NCBI RefSeq assembly: GCF_005047595.1
Contig: NZ_SUPL01000001.1
Location: 434,001-498,000, forward strand
Source of the DNA: Pontimicrobium aquaticum
GTDB lineage: Bacteria > Bacteroidota > Bacteroidia > Flavobacteriales > Flavobacteriaceae
Reading direction: 5' to 3'
DNA: 64,000 bases
Part shown: one piece after another, positions 17,394 through 25,728 of the stretch
Position numbering within the stretch: position 1 is the first letter of the stretch
Layout: every line of letters starts with the position of its first letter
The notes under the pieces: model-generated
Databases searched by the model: none
Seen by the model: only the letters and a program-made list of their open reading frames with translations
Told to the model about the DNA's origin: nothing
Position numbers and translations under genes: made by a program

Positions 17394-17568
17394 CGTCAGC
17401 TTAATTTGAACTTTTAAAGGGTTAAATCTAAGAGAAAGATTTAATATATTTAATAACCTTTAAAAGCAGAACACTGGAAACAAGAAAAAAGCAATTCCAG
17501 AATAATCAGTTAAATTCGTAAAAGTACTCTCTTAAATTTTAATTCAAAAAGTTCAAATTAAGCTGACG
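17394..17568. mobile_element. MITE-like element with 22-base terminal inverted repeats
   Basis: Terminal inverted repeats match perfectly over 22 bases: 17394-17415 begins CGTCAGCTTAATTTGAAC, and 17547-17568 is its complement. The element is 175 bases long and has no coding capacity. Inside, nested inverted repeats are visible: CTTTTAAAGG/CCTTTAAAAG, and TTAAATCT/AGATTTAA around about 17409-17465. No target duplication longer than three bases (GAC on both sides if the ends are read as GTCAG/CTGAC) is apparent. It abuts the truncated hydrolase. It is probably mobilised in trans by an insertion sequence elsewhere; I cannot name the family. Confidence 0.6.
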
Positions 17569-17702
17569 ACATACAATGTTTTAATTTTTTTAAGCATAGA
17601 GTATTATTGTTTTTATTAAAATTGGGGTATACTTAATGATGCTGCACTTTTACACCCAAAACTTTGTACCATCTTTTGACTTTTAATAATCCCCTACTGG
17701 AT

Positions 17703-18479
17703 TTACCATTTTATATTAGAAAAACTTGAGTATTCAAGAAGATTTTCGGGGAGCTTTTCTGGAGTCTCAATATCATAATATATTTCCTTCATAATCATTT
17801 CACCATTATTATAGAATATAACAGTAGGCGCTATCCAAGCATCGTCTAATCTTTTATAATCTTTAAATTCAGTGGTAGAAATGGTGCCATTTGGATAATG
17901 TGTTTCTACTTTAGAAAAAAGAAAGTGTTCGGTGTCTATCCAAAACTGTTTTTTTGAAGACTCTCCCACGACATAATAGGTTTTATTATCTATTGTATCA
18001 GTTCGAATAATATTAAGATTAAAACCAACTTCTTTTAGTTTAGAGATTGTTGTTTCTGGCTTATCAGCATAAACGTTAAACCCAAGTACTAAGAGTTCAT
18101 GAACTCTCTTCATTTTATTTGTTGCTTTTCCATCTTTAAATACAGTCATAGAATCATTTTTAAAAAGGAGTCCATTACCACCATTTATGTCTTCAATCTT
18201 GATTACTAATCCTTTTGGAATTTGCATGGCTTCATGCCATAATTCTTCTTTTAGAACCTCTCCTTCTTTATAAAACATAGTTTGCTGTTTAAAAGTAAGG
18301 TTGCTATACCATTTGTTATGGTATTTCTCATACATTTTATAGACTAAATCAGTGCCATCCTTAGGTTCCTTTTGAGTCCAAGCTGTAGTGGTAAAATAGA
18401 TAACGATTAAGCTTATTGCAAACATTATTAATAAGCTTGTCAAAATTAAGGGTTTAATTTTTTTACTTTTTTGTGTCAT
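17703..18479 (-). CDS. Membrane-anchored LolA-like/outer-membrane lipoprotein-sorting-like protein
   Basis: A 258-residue protein with one N-terminal membrane or uncleaved signal segment (LILTSLLIMFAISLIVIYF). The rest is a beta-rich domain (KQQTMFYKEGEVLKEELWHE, GNGLLFKNDSMTVFKDGKAT, KQFWIDTEHFLFSKVETHYP). The pattern resembles the unclosed beta-barrel of LolA/DUF4292-like proteins, which bind lipids or lipoproteins. That fold is inferred from strand pattern only. It appears intact between two broken hydrolase genes on the same strand. Confidence 0.65.
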   Translation of the reverse strand: MTQKSKKIKPLILTSLLIMFAISLIVIYFTTTAWTQKEPKDGTDLVYKMYEKYHNKWYSNLTFKQQTMFYKEGEVLKEELWHEAMQIPKGLVIKIEDINGGNGLLFKNDSMTVFKDGKATNKMKRVHELLVLGFNVYADKPETTISKLKEVGFNLNIIRTDTIDNKTYYVVGESSKKQFWIDTEHFLFSKVETHYPNGTISTTEFKDYKRLDDAWIAPTVIFYNNGEMIMKEIYYDIETPEKLPENLLEYSSFSNIKW

Positions 18480-18650
18480 AATTTATAGTGATATTTTAAT
18501 TTGTAATTAAATTATTCTTGGTTTATTATCTTATTGAGGACTAAAAAAGGCAGCGAACCTTTTCAAGTATTAATTTGTGAAAATCTTTTGTTTTTTTATT
18601 ATTTATATAGTTCTTCATTTATTTTTCAAGTCTATAATACTATTACTGAG

Positions 18651-19314
18651 TTAGTTTATTAATCGATTAGCTCTATCTAAAAAGCCTTTTCCAACTAGAG
18701 ATTCCAAAACATGTTCTCCATTTTTAATAATTTCTAAAGTACTCTCCACTTCTAATTCAAGTAAAAGTTGATGACTTTTTTTAGCTGAACTCATCCAATA
18801 AGAATCTTTATCGTCAACAACAAATTGTACTTTAACACCTCTTAATTGTTTTAGCTTTTCTTTATTATTGGTTGATGGATTACCTGCCATACCAGTAATG
18901 CCTTTAAAGTACTCTGGTATTTTCATTACGAGGTCAAAAATACTGGTACTATGCGCTATAACAAACAACGTGAAACTTACTGTCTTCTACTTTATATTTC
19001 GATTTAAGGTGATTAAATAGAGCTTTAATCTCACCAACTCTATTTGTAGCGTTATAAATTTTATAACCAATAAGAATCCAGCCTTGACTATCTTCTGTGT
19101 CGTTCCAGTAATAACTTGCATTATTGACAGATCTAGTGTTGGAAGGCCCGATAATTACAGGGTAAGTTTTTGTAGCATCAAAATTTAGAGGTAACTAAAT
19201 TATATAACTCTTTTTTTCGTCCTTATATTCAAAAGTTTCTATCTTTTGTTTGCCAAAAGCAAGCAAAGTGTTAAGAAATATAATTGATAATACTATACTT
19301 TTTAGATTTTTCAT
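18651..19314 (-). pseudogene. Broken secreted alpha/beta hydrolase (nonsense and frameshift)
   Basis: The minus strand starts at 19314 with a good signal peptide (MKNLKSIVLSIIFLNTLLAF). It reads KQKIETFEYKDEKKSYII, then an in-frame TAG, then LPLNFDATKTYPVIIG and on to KYKVEDSKFHVV. There a frameshift is needed to enter the frame FVIAHSTSIFDLVMKIPEYF, which runs to the end at 18651. The joined product resembles secreted esterase-like hydrolases, with an acid-bearing VQFVVDDKDSYW and a His in NGEHVLESL. Two independent lesions make it non-functional; the shorter 105-codon ORF is only the tail. Confidence 0.8.
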
Positions 19315-19410
19315 ATTTTTAAATTTCACACAAAGCTAAATGAGTTATTGCTCTATATTTATTGATTTGTGTTAGTGCGTTTATTTTGTGATTAGTGGTT
19401 TTAAATTGCA

Positions 19411-20181
19411 TTATTCTTTCTTAAATAAATCTTTTCTTTTATTATAAAAAATAGCAAATATTATAACAAATAGGTAAAGTATAAAAAACCAAAAAGCATT
19501 CATACTTCCAGTAAACTCTGGTAAAATAAGTAAGTAGTTAAAAGCTGCGTTTGCACTTATATGTATAAGTATAGAAGTTAAGACGCTTTTTGTGTAATAA
19601 TATACCCAGCCTATAAAAAGAGATGCCAAAATAACCCAGATTAAAAATACCATAAAGTTCATATTTAAAGGAACCCCTGTACCTATTAAATAAGCTGGAA
19701 AATGCCAAATACCCCAAATTAGCCCTAGAATTACATTTGAATAAAACGGATTAAATTTATTCATCAATCTTGGAAGCAAGAATCCTCTCCAACCATACTC
19801 TTCCCCCAATGCTATCACTATTATTACAATAATTTGAGGCATTAATTGAGTAGTTCTAAGAGCAAACTTTGATATATCAAAACTATATAATGAAAGCATA
19901 GCTAATGATGCTATAAGAGGAATGCCAAGTAAGGAAACTAGAATCCATTTAAAACTAATTTTTTTAACGGTTTGTTTAATAAATAATTGATGAACCCCTT
20001 TCTTGCCTTTTGTAAAAAGAGTGTAAATAAGAGCAAGTATGGTAGGTGTTAATACCGATAAAATGGAGATATTAGTATCACCTATTGCATAAGAAATAAA
20101 ACAAATAATTGAACTTAAGGCTATTGCAATAATTGAGAAAAAGTAAATTTCCTTTGATTCTGATGAGTTTATGCTTTTCAT
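19411..20181 (-). CDS. CPBP-family intramembrane glutamic/metalloprotease
   Basis: A 256-residue integral membrane protein with about seven or eight hydrophobic segments. The CPBP (CAAX protease and bacteriocin-processing) motifs are present: the double Glu with Arg in EEYGWRGFLLPRL, the His in GLIWGIWHFP and a further His in LIHISANAAFN. Such proteins cleave substrates in the membrane; some give immunity to peptide toxins, which cannot be claimed here. Its ATG lies one base after the stop of the truncated TlpA-like gene. Confidence 0.88.
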   Translation of the reverse strand: MKSINSSESKEIYFFSIIAIALSSIICFISYAIGDTNISILSVLTPTILALIYTLFTKGKKGVHQLFIKQTVKKISFKWILVSLLGIPLIASLAMLSLYSFDISKFALRTTQLMPQIIVIIVIALGEEYGWRGFLLPRLMNKFNPFYSNVILGLIWGIWHFPAYLIGTGVPLNMNFMVFLIWVILASLFIGWVYYYTKSVLTSILIHISANAAFNYLLILPEFTGSMNAFWFFILYLFVIIFAIFYNKRKDLFKKE

Positions 20182-20182
20182 G

Positions 20183-21198
20183 CTATTTTGGTTTTTTAAT
20201 TGTTGGTTCTTGGGTTATACAGCCACCACACCATGTACCACCTACATCTATAAGTAACGGCTTGTCTTTTATTAGGTTTGATATAGCTTTTGTTTCTCCA
20301 GACAGTAAATCAATAGAAAAATTAGAGACATCAGTTTCTTTATTAAACATCACTCTGGTATTTTTGTCAGTTTCAGATATTGTTAGTTTATTTCCATTTT
20401 TAGACAAATGTTTCACATAATAGTTTTTGCCATATAGTTCAAATACAGCATTGTGGTCTATAGGTTCTGCATCCATAAGAAAAGACAATAAGCTTTGTGT
20501 TTCGTCTATAGATTTATCTAACAAGACTATTCTATCTCTATTATTATCAGGATTAAAAGTATATATTCCATTAACATCACCATCACGAATAAGAATGGTT
20601 ATGGGCTTTCCATTAATTTCACCTTTTGAAACTCTTACAGAAAGCTTCTCAAAAACTAACCAAAATTTTGTAGATACAATTTTGCTCTTAGGAAAATTAG
20701 CACTATATCGATGAGTAATAGAAACTTCATTTTCTTTACTAATTCTACTTTTAGACACTACATATAAAAATTTACTGTTTTCTAGGTCGCTGTTAGATAG
20801 TTTTAATAAGAATTTGTCTTTAAAATAAATAGGCTTCCCATCGTCTGTGAAATCTAAATTACCGTTTCTGTCGATATGTAAAATAGGAGTAGTGCTATCA
20901 TAATTCTCAACCAATACGGTTAGCTCTCTATTGAAAACAGAATGACTATTTCCTAAAAACAGAATAAAACCATAAGCAATTTTAGATGGATTAGAAAAAC
21001 TTGGTTTGGCTTTAATTGTTCCAGATTGGTTATTATTATAAATAGTATTTGATTCTAACTTAAAAAGCGGCGAAAAAGTTACCATATCACTATTTTTACC
21101 AAACTCACTCACATAATTTTCAGCTATGTCGAAAGTCATGCTGTTTTGAGCAAATAAAATTTTGAACCTAATACAAAAATTAAAAGTTTTATTTTCAT
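20183..21198 (-). pseudogene. TlpA-like thiol-disulfide protein, frameshifted signal peptide and truncated thioredoxin domain
   Basis: From the ATG at 21198 the minus strand encodes MKIKLLIFVLGS. A one-base shift is then needed to continue ILFAQNSMTFDIAENYVSEF, giving a proper signal peptide ending at FAQ. The long open frame from 21139 covers an about 290-residue periplasmic N-terminal domain. It ends at LLIDVGGTWCGGCITQEPTI followed by KKPK and a stop. The thioredoxin domain is thus cut about ten residues after its CGGC active site and lacks about 100 residues. The lesions at both ends suggest a pseudogene; without the shift any product would stay in the cytoplasm. Confidence 0.75.
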
Positions 21199-21256
21199 CT
21201 TAACTAATTTAATTATGATTTGAAATTTTTCATGTCTTATTTCTAAAATGCCATAT

Positions 21257-21922
21257 CTAATTGCATATCATTAACTGTTTTTGACTTTGTTTAATAGTAT
21301 TTATAAGTTGACTTTTTAGCTGTTGAATAATTAAAAGTTCTCCTAGTAGCTTAGAATGATTTGCATTTACAAAATAGTTTAATAGCTTTTGCTGTTCATT
21401 TAAATAAATTTCTTGAAGTTTATAAGCACCTACAAAAGCTTGTATGCATTCATAATCAAATTCATTAATTACTTCACTTAATTTATAAGTTTCCCAAGCT
21501 ATATCACTTAAATCATTTAACTCTAAATTAAAACTATACTCTACATTATATTGATACAAATCTTTATTAGTTTTTATTGAATCTACTACGTTAAAAAGCT
21601 GATGATATTTTTTCTCTAATTTTTTTCTTTCACTAGTAGAAATTTCAATTACCCTAGAGATTTTACCATTTATTTTTTTTAACTCTTGTAAGAAATTGGT
21701 GAGCTTTTTATTATCATTTGAACTAACAAGAGTGTTCTCATTATTTTTTAGCTCAAGAGCTAAACTTTTTATTGAAACAGCTTTTTTTTGATTTATTTTT
21801 GTGCGTATACTTACATCATTTAAATAAAAAGCTAAAAGTACTCCCATTGTCGTGGCAAAAAGAGTGACAAACCAAGTGCTTTTGTATAACCTTTTAAGTG
21901 TCTTTTTCAGACTAATATTCAT
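21257..21922 (-). CDS. Uncharacterised single-pass membrane protein (DUF6090-like)
   Basis: 221 residues. A short basic N-terminus precedes one membrane segment (WFVTLFATTMGVLLAFYLND), and the rest is strongly helical and likely coiled (KKAVSIKSLALELKNNENTL, and later KLEKKYHQLFNVVDSIKT). It resembles the DUF6090-type proteins common in Bacteroidota. I see no enzymatic motif. It lies within the minus-strand accessory block. Confidence 0.6.
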   Translation of the reverse strand: MNISLKKTLKRLYKSTWFVTLFATTMGVLLAFYLNDVSIRTKINQKKAVSIKSLALELKNNENTLVSSNDNKKLTNFLQELKKINGKISRVIEISTSERKKLEKKYHQLFNVVDSIKTNKDLYQYNVEYSFNLELNDLSDIAWETYKLSEVINEFDYECIQAFVGAYKLQEIYLNEQQKLLNYFVNANHSKLLGELLIIQQLKSQLINTIKQSQKQLMICN

Positions 21923-21988
21923 AATTATTAAATTTAAAAATCAACAATAATTAGTGCTTTTATAATTGCATTGCATACCACTTTAATT

Positions 21989-22951
21989 TTATTGTAGTTT
22001 AGTTAACCACCTTAGAGTATTAACAAGTAATCCAGCATTGTCAGTCTCTGGGTCATGAATAGTAACTGCAATTTTTTCATTTTCAATAAATAAATTTAAA
22101 CTTCTAAAGATGCCTTGATCTGTACAAATAATAACTCTTCCCTTGCCATACTCAAACCCAATCATTCCAGCATAATCATTAGAAGTTTCTTCCATTCTAA
22201 TTTTGCTTGTAGTGGTTTTGGTATAGTTAACCGTATTGTTTGGAAACGGTAATATTTCATCTTCTGGATTTCTAAAAATAGCTGCACCACAATAAAACCT
22301 TACACTAGTTGGTATGGTTTTTTTATCGATACTGGAAGTGAAAAGAGGATGATTTAAATTGAGCATCCCATTTGAGGTATTCATCCTAAAATGTCCACAA
22401 ATTCCTTTCTTTTTTGTTGTATGATATTGATTATGGTAAGCATAACCATCTCTAAATTTTACACTAAAGGCTTCAAGCAAAGGAAGAGCGCCACTACCAC
22501 CAGGAAAATGGCTTAAAAATAATAACAAACTTCCTCCATTATTTACATATTTAGCAATCGATTCAACTTCTATGTTTTTTAAAGGAGACGTATATAAAAT
22601 TTCCTCTTTATCTCCATTTTTTAATATGGTTTTATTGTTTGGCATACCATGCACAATCAATAAATCAGGGTTTACTTGAGATAAATATGTTGAGTCTAAT
22701 TTTTGGTTAGTAAACCTTACCTCAAAGCCATCTGTTTCAATAATTCTAAACATTTCTCTTGCAGTAGCTTCTCCTGAGGGAATAGAATAAATTGTATTGT
22801 GACCTTTGTCAATTAAAATCTTTTTTTGATGTGTATCTTTTAGTGATTTAAATTGATATTTAAATAGTGTATCAATTTCAGCTTCAACTGTACCTTGAGC
22901 ATATGATAATGTTCCAATAAAGAATATTAAATGATATAAATTTTTTTTCAT
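21989..22951 (-). CDS. Secreted DUF4350/GATase1-like domain protein
   Basis: 320 residues with a signal peptide ending SYAQ. The core KKILIDKGHNTIYSI, FRIIETDGFEVRFTNQ, VNPDLLIVHGMPNN, IAKYVNNGGSLLLFLSH and FEYGKGRVIICTDQ is the layout of class I glutamine-amidotransferase-like or DUF4350 sensory folds. No catalytic Cys nucleophile is evident at the expected elbow, so a binding role is more likely. The TlpA-like redoxin gene is directly upstream, with 17 bases between. Confidence 0.7.
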   Translation of the reverse strand: MKKNLYHLIFFIGTLSYAQGTVEAEIDTLFKYQFKSLKDTHQKKILIDKGHNTIYSIPSGEATAREMFRIIETDGFEVRFTNQKLDSTYLSQVNPDLLIVHGMPNNKTILKNGDKEEILYTSPLKNIEVESIAKYVNNGGSLLLFLSHFPGGSGALPLLEAFSVKFRDGYAYHNQYHTTKKKGICGHFRMNTSNGMLNLNHPLFTSSIDKKTIPTSVRFYCGAAIFRNPEDEILPFPNNTVNYTKTTTSKIRMEETSNDYAGMIGFEYGKGRVIICTDQGIFRSLNLFIENEKIAVTIHDPETDNAGLLVNTLRWLTKLQ

Positions 22952-22968
22952 GATTATTATTTTTGGTT

Positions 22969-23763
22969 TTAATCTATTAGTGATTTTGCTGTCCTATTAA
23001 CGTCTTCTCCGTAACCTGTTTGTTTTAATATAATTTTACCTTTTTTATCTAACAGGTAAACAGTTGGTGTTATTTGTACATCATAAATTACTTTAATTGG
23101 GCTAAAGTCTCCTTTAAGGTCGGACAACAAAGGGATGTCTAAATTGTATTTAGATTCTTTAATCCATTCTTCTTTTGAATCAGTAAAAAAGTAATTGAGT
23201 ATGTTGATTTTATCACCATATTCTTTATGAAAATTCTTTAATATTTCTCGACCATGTTCCCTCATGCAAAAAAAACCACCAAGAATAACTAGTACAGGTT
23301 TATTTTGATTCAGTACGTTGGAAATTTTAATCTCTTTCCCATCAAGTGATTTAGCAGAAACATCAGTGTATAAATCACCAACATTTAATGTTTTTGAGTG
23401 ACTGTAAACATTTAAAACTTGTACATAAGGATTGTTTTTTAATTTAGCAGAAACATTATTTAACACCTTGGCAATAGCCTTTTTATCTATGTCTAGTCTT
23501 AACTTATAAAGCGCTTCAATAGCAACTTCGCTATCAGGGTTTTTTAGGTTAAGCTCTAAAATATCTTTAGCAAAATTTTTCCTTAATAGGGTTAGTGAGT
23601 CGTTTTTTTTGTCCTCAGTTAACCTCACAAAATCTAGCATAAAAAATGTGTATTTTTTGTCAAGAATATTATTTATGCTATCTTCAGATGTCTTGTAAGT
23701 TGAAGATTGACTGTAAGTTAGTAGGGGAATTAAGATTGCGAAAATTAAAAGTGCTTTTTTCAT
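22969..23763 (-). CDS. Secreted thioredoxin-fold (redoxin/TlpA-like) protein with a single Cys
   Basis: 264 residues with a cleavable signal (KKALLIFAILIPLLTYSQ). An alpha-helical N-terminal region precedes a C-terminal thioredoxin-like domain: VGDLYTDVSAKSLDGKEI, KPVLVILGGFFCMREHGREI, and the cis-Pro region YDVQITPTVYLLDKKGKI. The usual CxxC is replaced by FFCMREH, so only one cysteine remains in the active-site loop. It may therefore act like a peroxiredoxin-type or non-redox variant. It lies 11 bases after the HExxH lipoprotein gene. Confidence 0.78.
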   Translation of the reverse strand: MKKALLIFAILIPLLTYSQSSTYKTSEDSINNILDKKYTFFMLDFVRLTEDKKNDSLTLLRKNFAKDILELNLKNPDSEVAIEALYKLRLDIDKKAIAKVLNNVSAKLKNNPYVQVLNVYSHSKTLNVGDLYTDVSAKSLDGKEIKISNVLNQNKPVLVILGGFFCMREHGREILKNFHKEYGDKINILNYFFTDSKEEWIKESKYNLDIPLLSDLKGDFSPIKVIYDVQITPTVYLLDKKGKIILKQTGYGEDVNRTAKSLID

Positions 23764-23774
23764 AACTGTTTTTT

Positions 23775-24878
23775 TTATTGCTTCCTTATTTTGCTTAACG
23801 AGTTTAATAATGAAGGGATATAATCATCTATAGATTTGTAAAGATTTCTGTTTGTTTCATATTCCTCTATACTCTTTTCTAAATGAGGTATATAAATAAA
23901 TTTTCTCTTATTAACATATTCATCTCTTAACTTTTCAGCACGAGCAGAGTCTCTCATAGCGTATGAAATTCTAATTTCCCCAAGCCTAACAAAATGTTCT
24001 GCAACACAACTTCTCCAACTTCCATAACCTTGATTTTGCATTTCTTTCTTTATAGGATCAAACAAATACTTGTATTTATCAATAATCTCTGTATTTTTTG
24101 CTAAATCAAGAATTGGGTTAATGAATGAATGTCCAAATTCATGAACTGTGAGTTCATCTATTTCTTTAGAATCATCAAATCCAAACCCAAAGTCCAATGA
24201 ATCTTTAGTTACTATTAATGGACCAAAAACATTAAACACTTTATATCCTATATCTGCATTAATTCTTTTCCCAAAACCCATGGTGTGATATAAGGTGGGA
24301 GAGGGAATTAAGGTATAACTATCATTTTGTTTGCCATAATAATCTTCCATAGTTGCAATAAATTGTTCATTTGGAAGATTATTGCTTACTTCCTGATTAA
24401 CAGCCTTAAAATAATCTGCATTTTCTTTAAAATATTCAGACATATTAGCGTCTAAATAAAATTCATTCATTGCAGCTATAAACTCTTTTATTAATGATGT
24501 AGATTCGGATTTATTATTAGACAATCTATCTAAAGTGGACTTATCAATTTCATAAATTAATTCAGCTTTAGGAAGAGGGGACGATTTTAGCATGACTTCT
24601 ACCATAGCATCAAACCAAAAACCTTTACTTACCAAGGTGTCAATTAGTTTTATTGCTTCATGATTTTTATACTCTTTAAATTGATTTCGAGCTTGTGTTT
24701 TCATTGGTTGAAAATCATCAAACGGGAAATTCCAAAAGCCTTTGTCAGCAATTTCAAAGCATATTACCAGTGTCTCAATATTGAAGTTAGTCTTTACATC
24801 AATTTCTTTTTTGACAGGCTTGACTTTAGAACATGCAACAAAACATAAAATGTTTAATAATAGTAATAGCTTTCTCAT
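23775..24878 (-). CDS. DUF4932-type lipoprotein with HExxH metalloprotease motif
   Basis: 367 residues. The N-terminus is a lipoprotein signal ending in NILCFVACSKVKP. A central HEFGHSFINP at about residue 245-254 has the HExxH zinc-peptidase pattern, followed by helices ending with YIPHLEKSIEEYE. It matches DUF4932-type putative peptidases. A downstream Glu ligand (in GSWRSCVAEHFVRLGE) is plausible. First in a closely spaced chain with the redoxin and DUF4350-like genes. Substrate unknown. Confidence 0.75.
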   Translation of the reverse strand: MRKLLLLLNILCFVACSKVKPVKKEIDVKTNFNIETLVICFEIADKGFWNFPFDDFQPMKTQARNQFKEYKNHEAIKLIDTLVSKGFWFDAMVEVMLKSSPLPKAELIYEIDKSTLDRLSNNKSESTSLIKEFIAAMNEFYLDANMSEYFKENADYFKAVNQEVSNNLPNEQFIATMEDYYGKQNDSYTLIPSPTLYHTMGFGKRINADIGYKVFNVFGPLIVTKDSLDFGFGFDDSKEIDELTVHEFGHSFINPILDLAKNTEIIDKYKYLFDPIKKEMQNQGYGSWRSCVAEHFVRLGEIRISYAMRDSARAEKLRDEYVNKRKFIYIPHLEKSIEEYETNRNLYKSIDDYIPSLLNSLSKIRKQ

Positions 24879-25072
24879 TTCATTTATATTTCTAGGAGTT
24901 AATTTTACTATACTCTATTGGTGTTTTTGATTAGTTTTAAATACATTATTTATATATTTGAAAAAAGCAAATTCTAAAAATAGCTTATTATGAATTAGCT
25001 CTTTGTATAAATGATTTAGATCTATTTATAAATGATTTCAACTTAATTAAACAAAAATATTGAGGCTTGTGA

Positions 25073-25621
25073 TTAACTAGTTTTTGTAATTGGAATAGGA
25101 ATAATTTCTATAGGATAACCTTCAGCGTCAATTTGACCTCCATCATTTTCAAAAATTGCGTGATACATAAACTTGCTTTCTATGTTCTCATCAATAAAGA
25201 ATATCTGTTTAAAGGTTTCTTTTCTTCCATCGCTATATTCTGCTGTTCCATTAATTTTATTAACTAGAACCTGTTCGCCTTCAAAAGTTACTGTTTTGGT
25301 CCCCGTGGTATTAAAGGAAATAATCACTGTTTCGTTAAAAATAGCAGTTCCATTGCACTGCATATTGTCAAAGCCCTTAATGTTGATTTGAAGATCTTTA
25401 TTATTAAAAATCAAAGACTCATTTAATATCATATTATTATTGGCTTCTACACAACCCGAAGACCAAACACCATCCATATTGATATTATTTCCTGATGTTG
25501 TAGTTAAGGTGATTGATTCTATAATATCTATAGGATCATCTTTTTGACAGGAAAATGTAAAAATCCCTATTAAAACATAAAGGATAAGTAACTTTGCTTT
25601 TTTGTTTTTGATTGCTCTCAT
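25073..25621 (-). CDS. Small lipoprotein of unknown function
   Basis: 182 residues starting with a lipoprotein signal (KLLILYVLIGIFTFSC). The remaining sequence is beta-strand rich (NINMDGVWSSGCVEANNNMI, KTVTFEGEQVLVNKINGTAE, SDGRKETFKQIFFIDEN), resembling small lipocalin-like/DUF-type lipoproteins that measure material against a background. No catalytic motif. It lies just downstream of the AraC-type regulator gene on the same strand and could be its target. Confidence 0.65.
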   Translation of the reverse strand: MRAIKNKKAKLLILYVLIGIFTFSCQKDDPIDIIESITLTTTSGNNINMDGVWSSGCVEANNNMILNESLIFNNKDLQINIKGFDNMQCNGTAIFNETVIISFNTTGTKTVTFEGEQVLVNKINGTAEYSDGRKETFKQIFFIDENIESKFMYHAIFENDGGQIDAEGYPIEIIPIPITKTS

Positions 25622-25728
25622 AATAATGCGGTTTTGTTTTTTGTTTGAGCAAACATAGCCTTAAGATTTTGCTATAAAGAATAATTTCATGCTGAATACC
25701 TCCTAAAACATGATATAGGAGATAAAAA

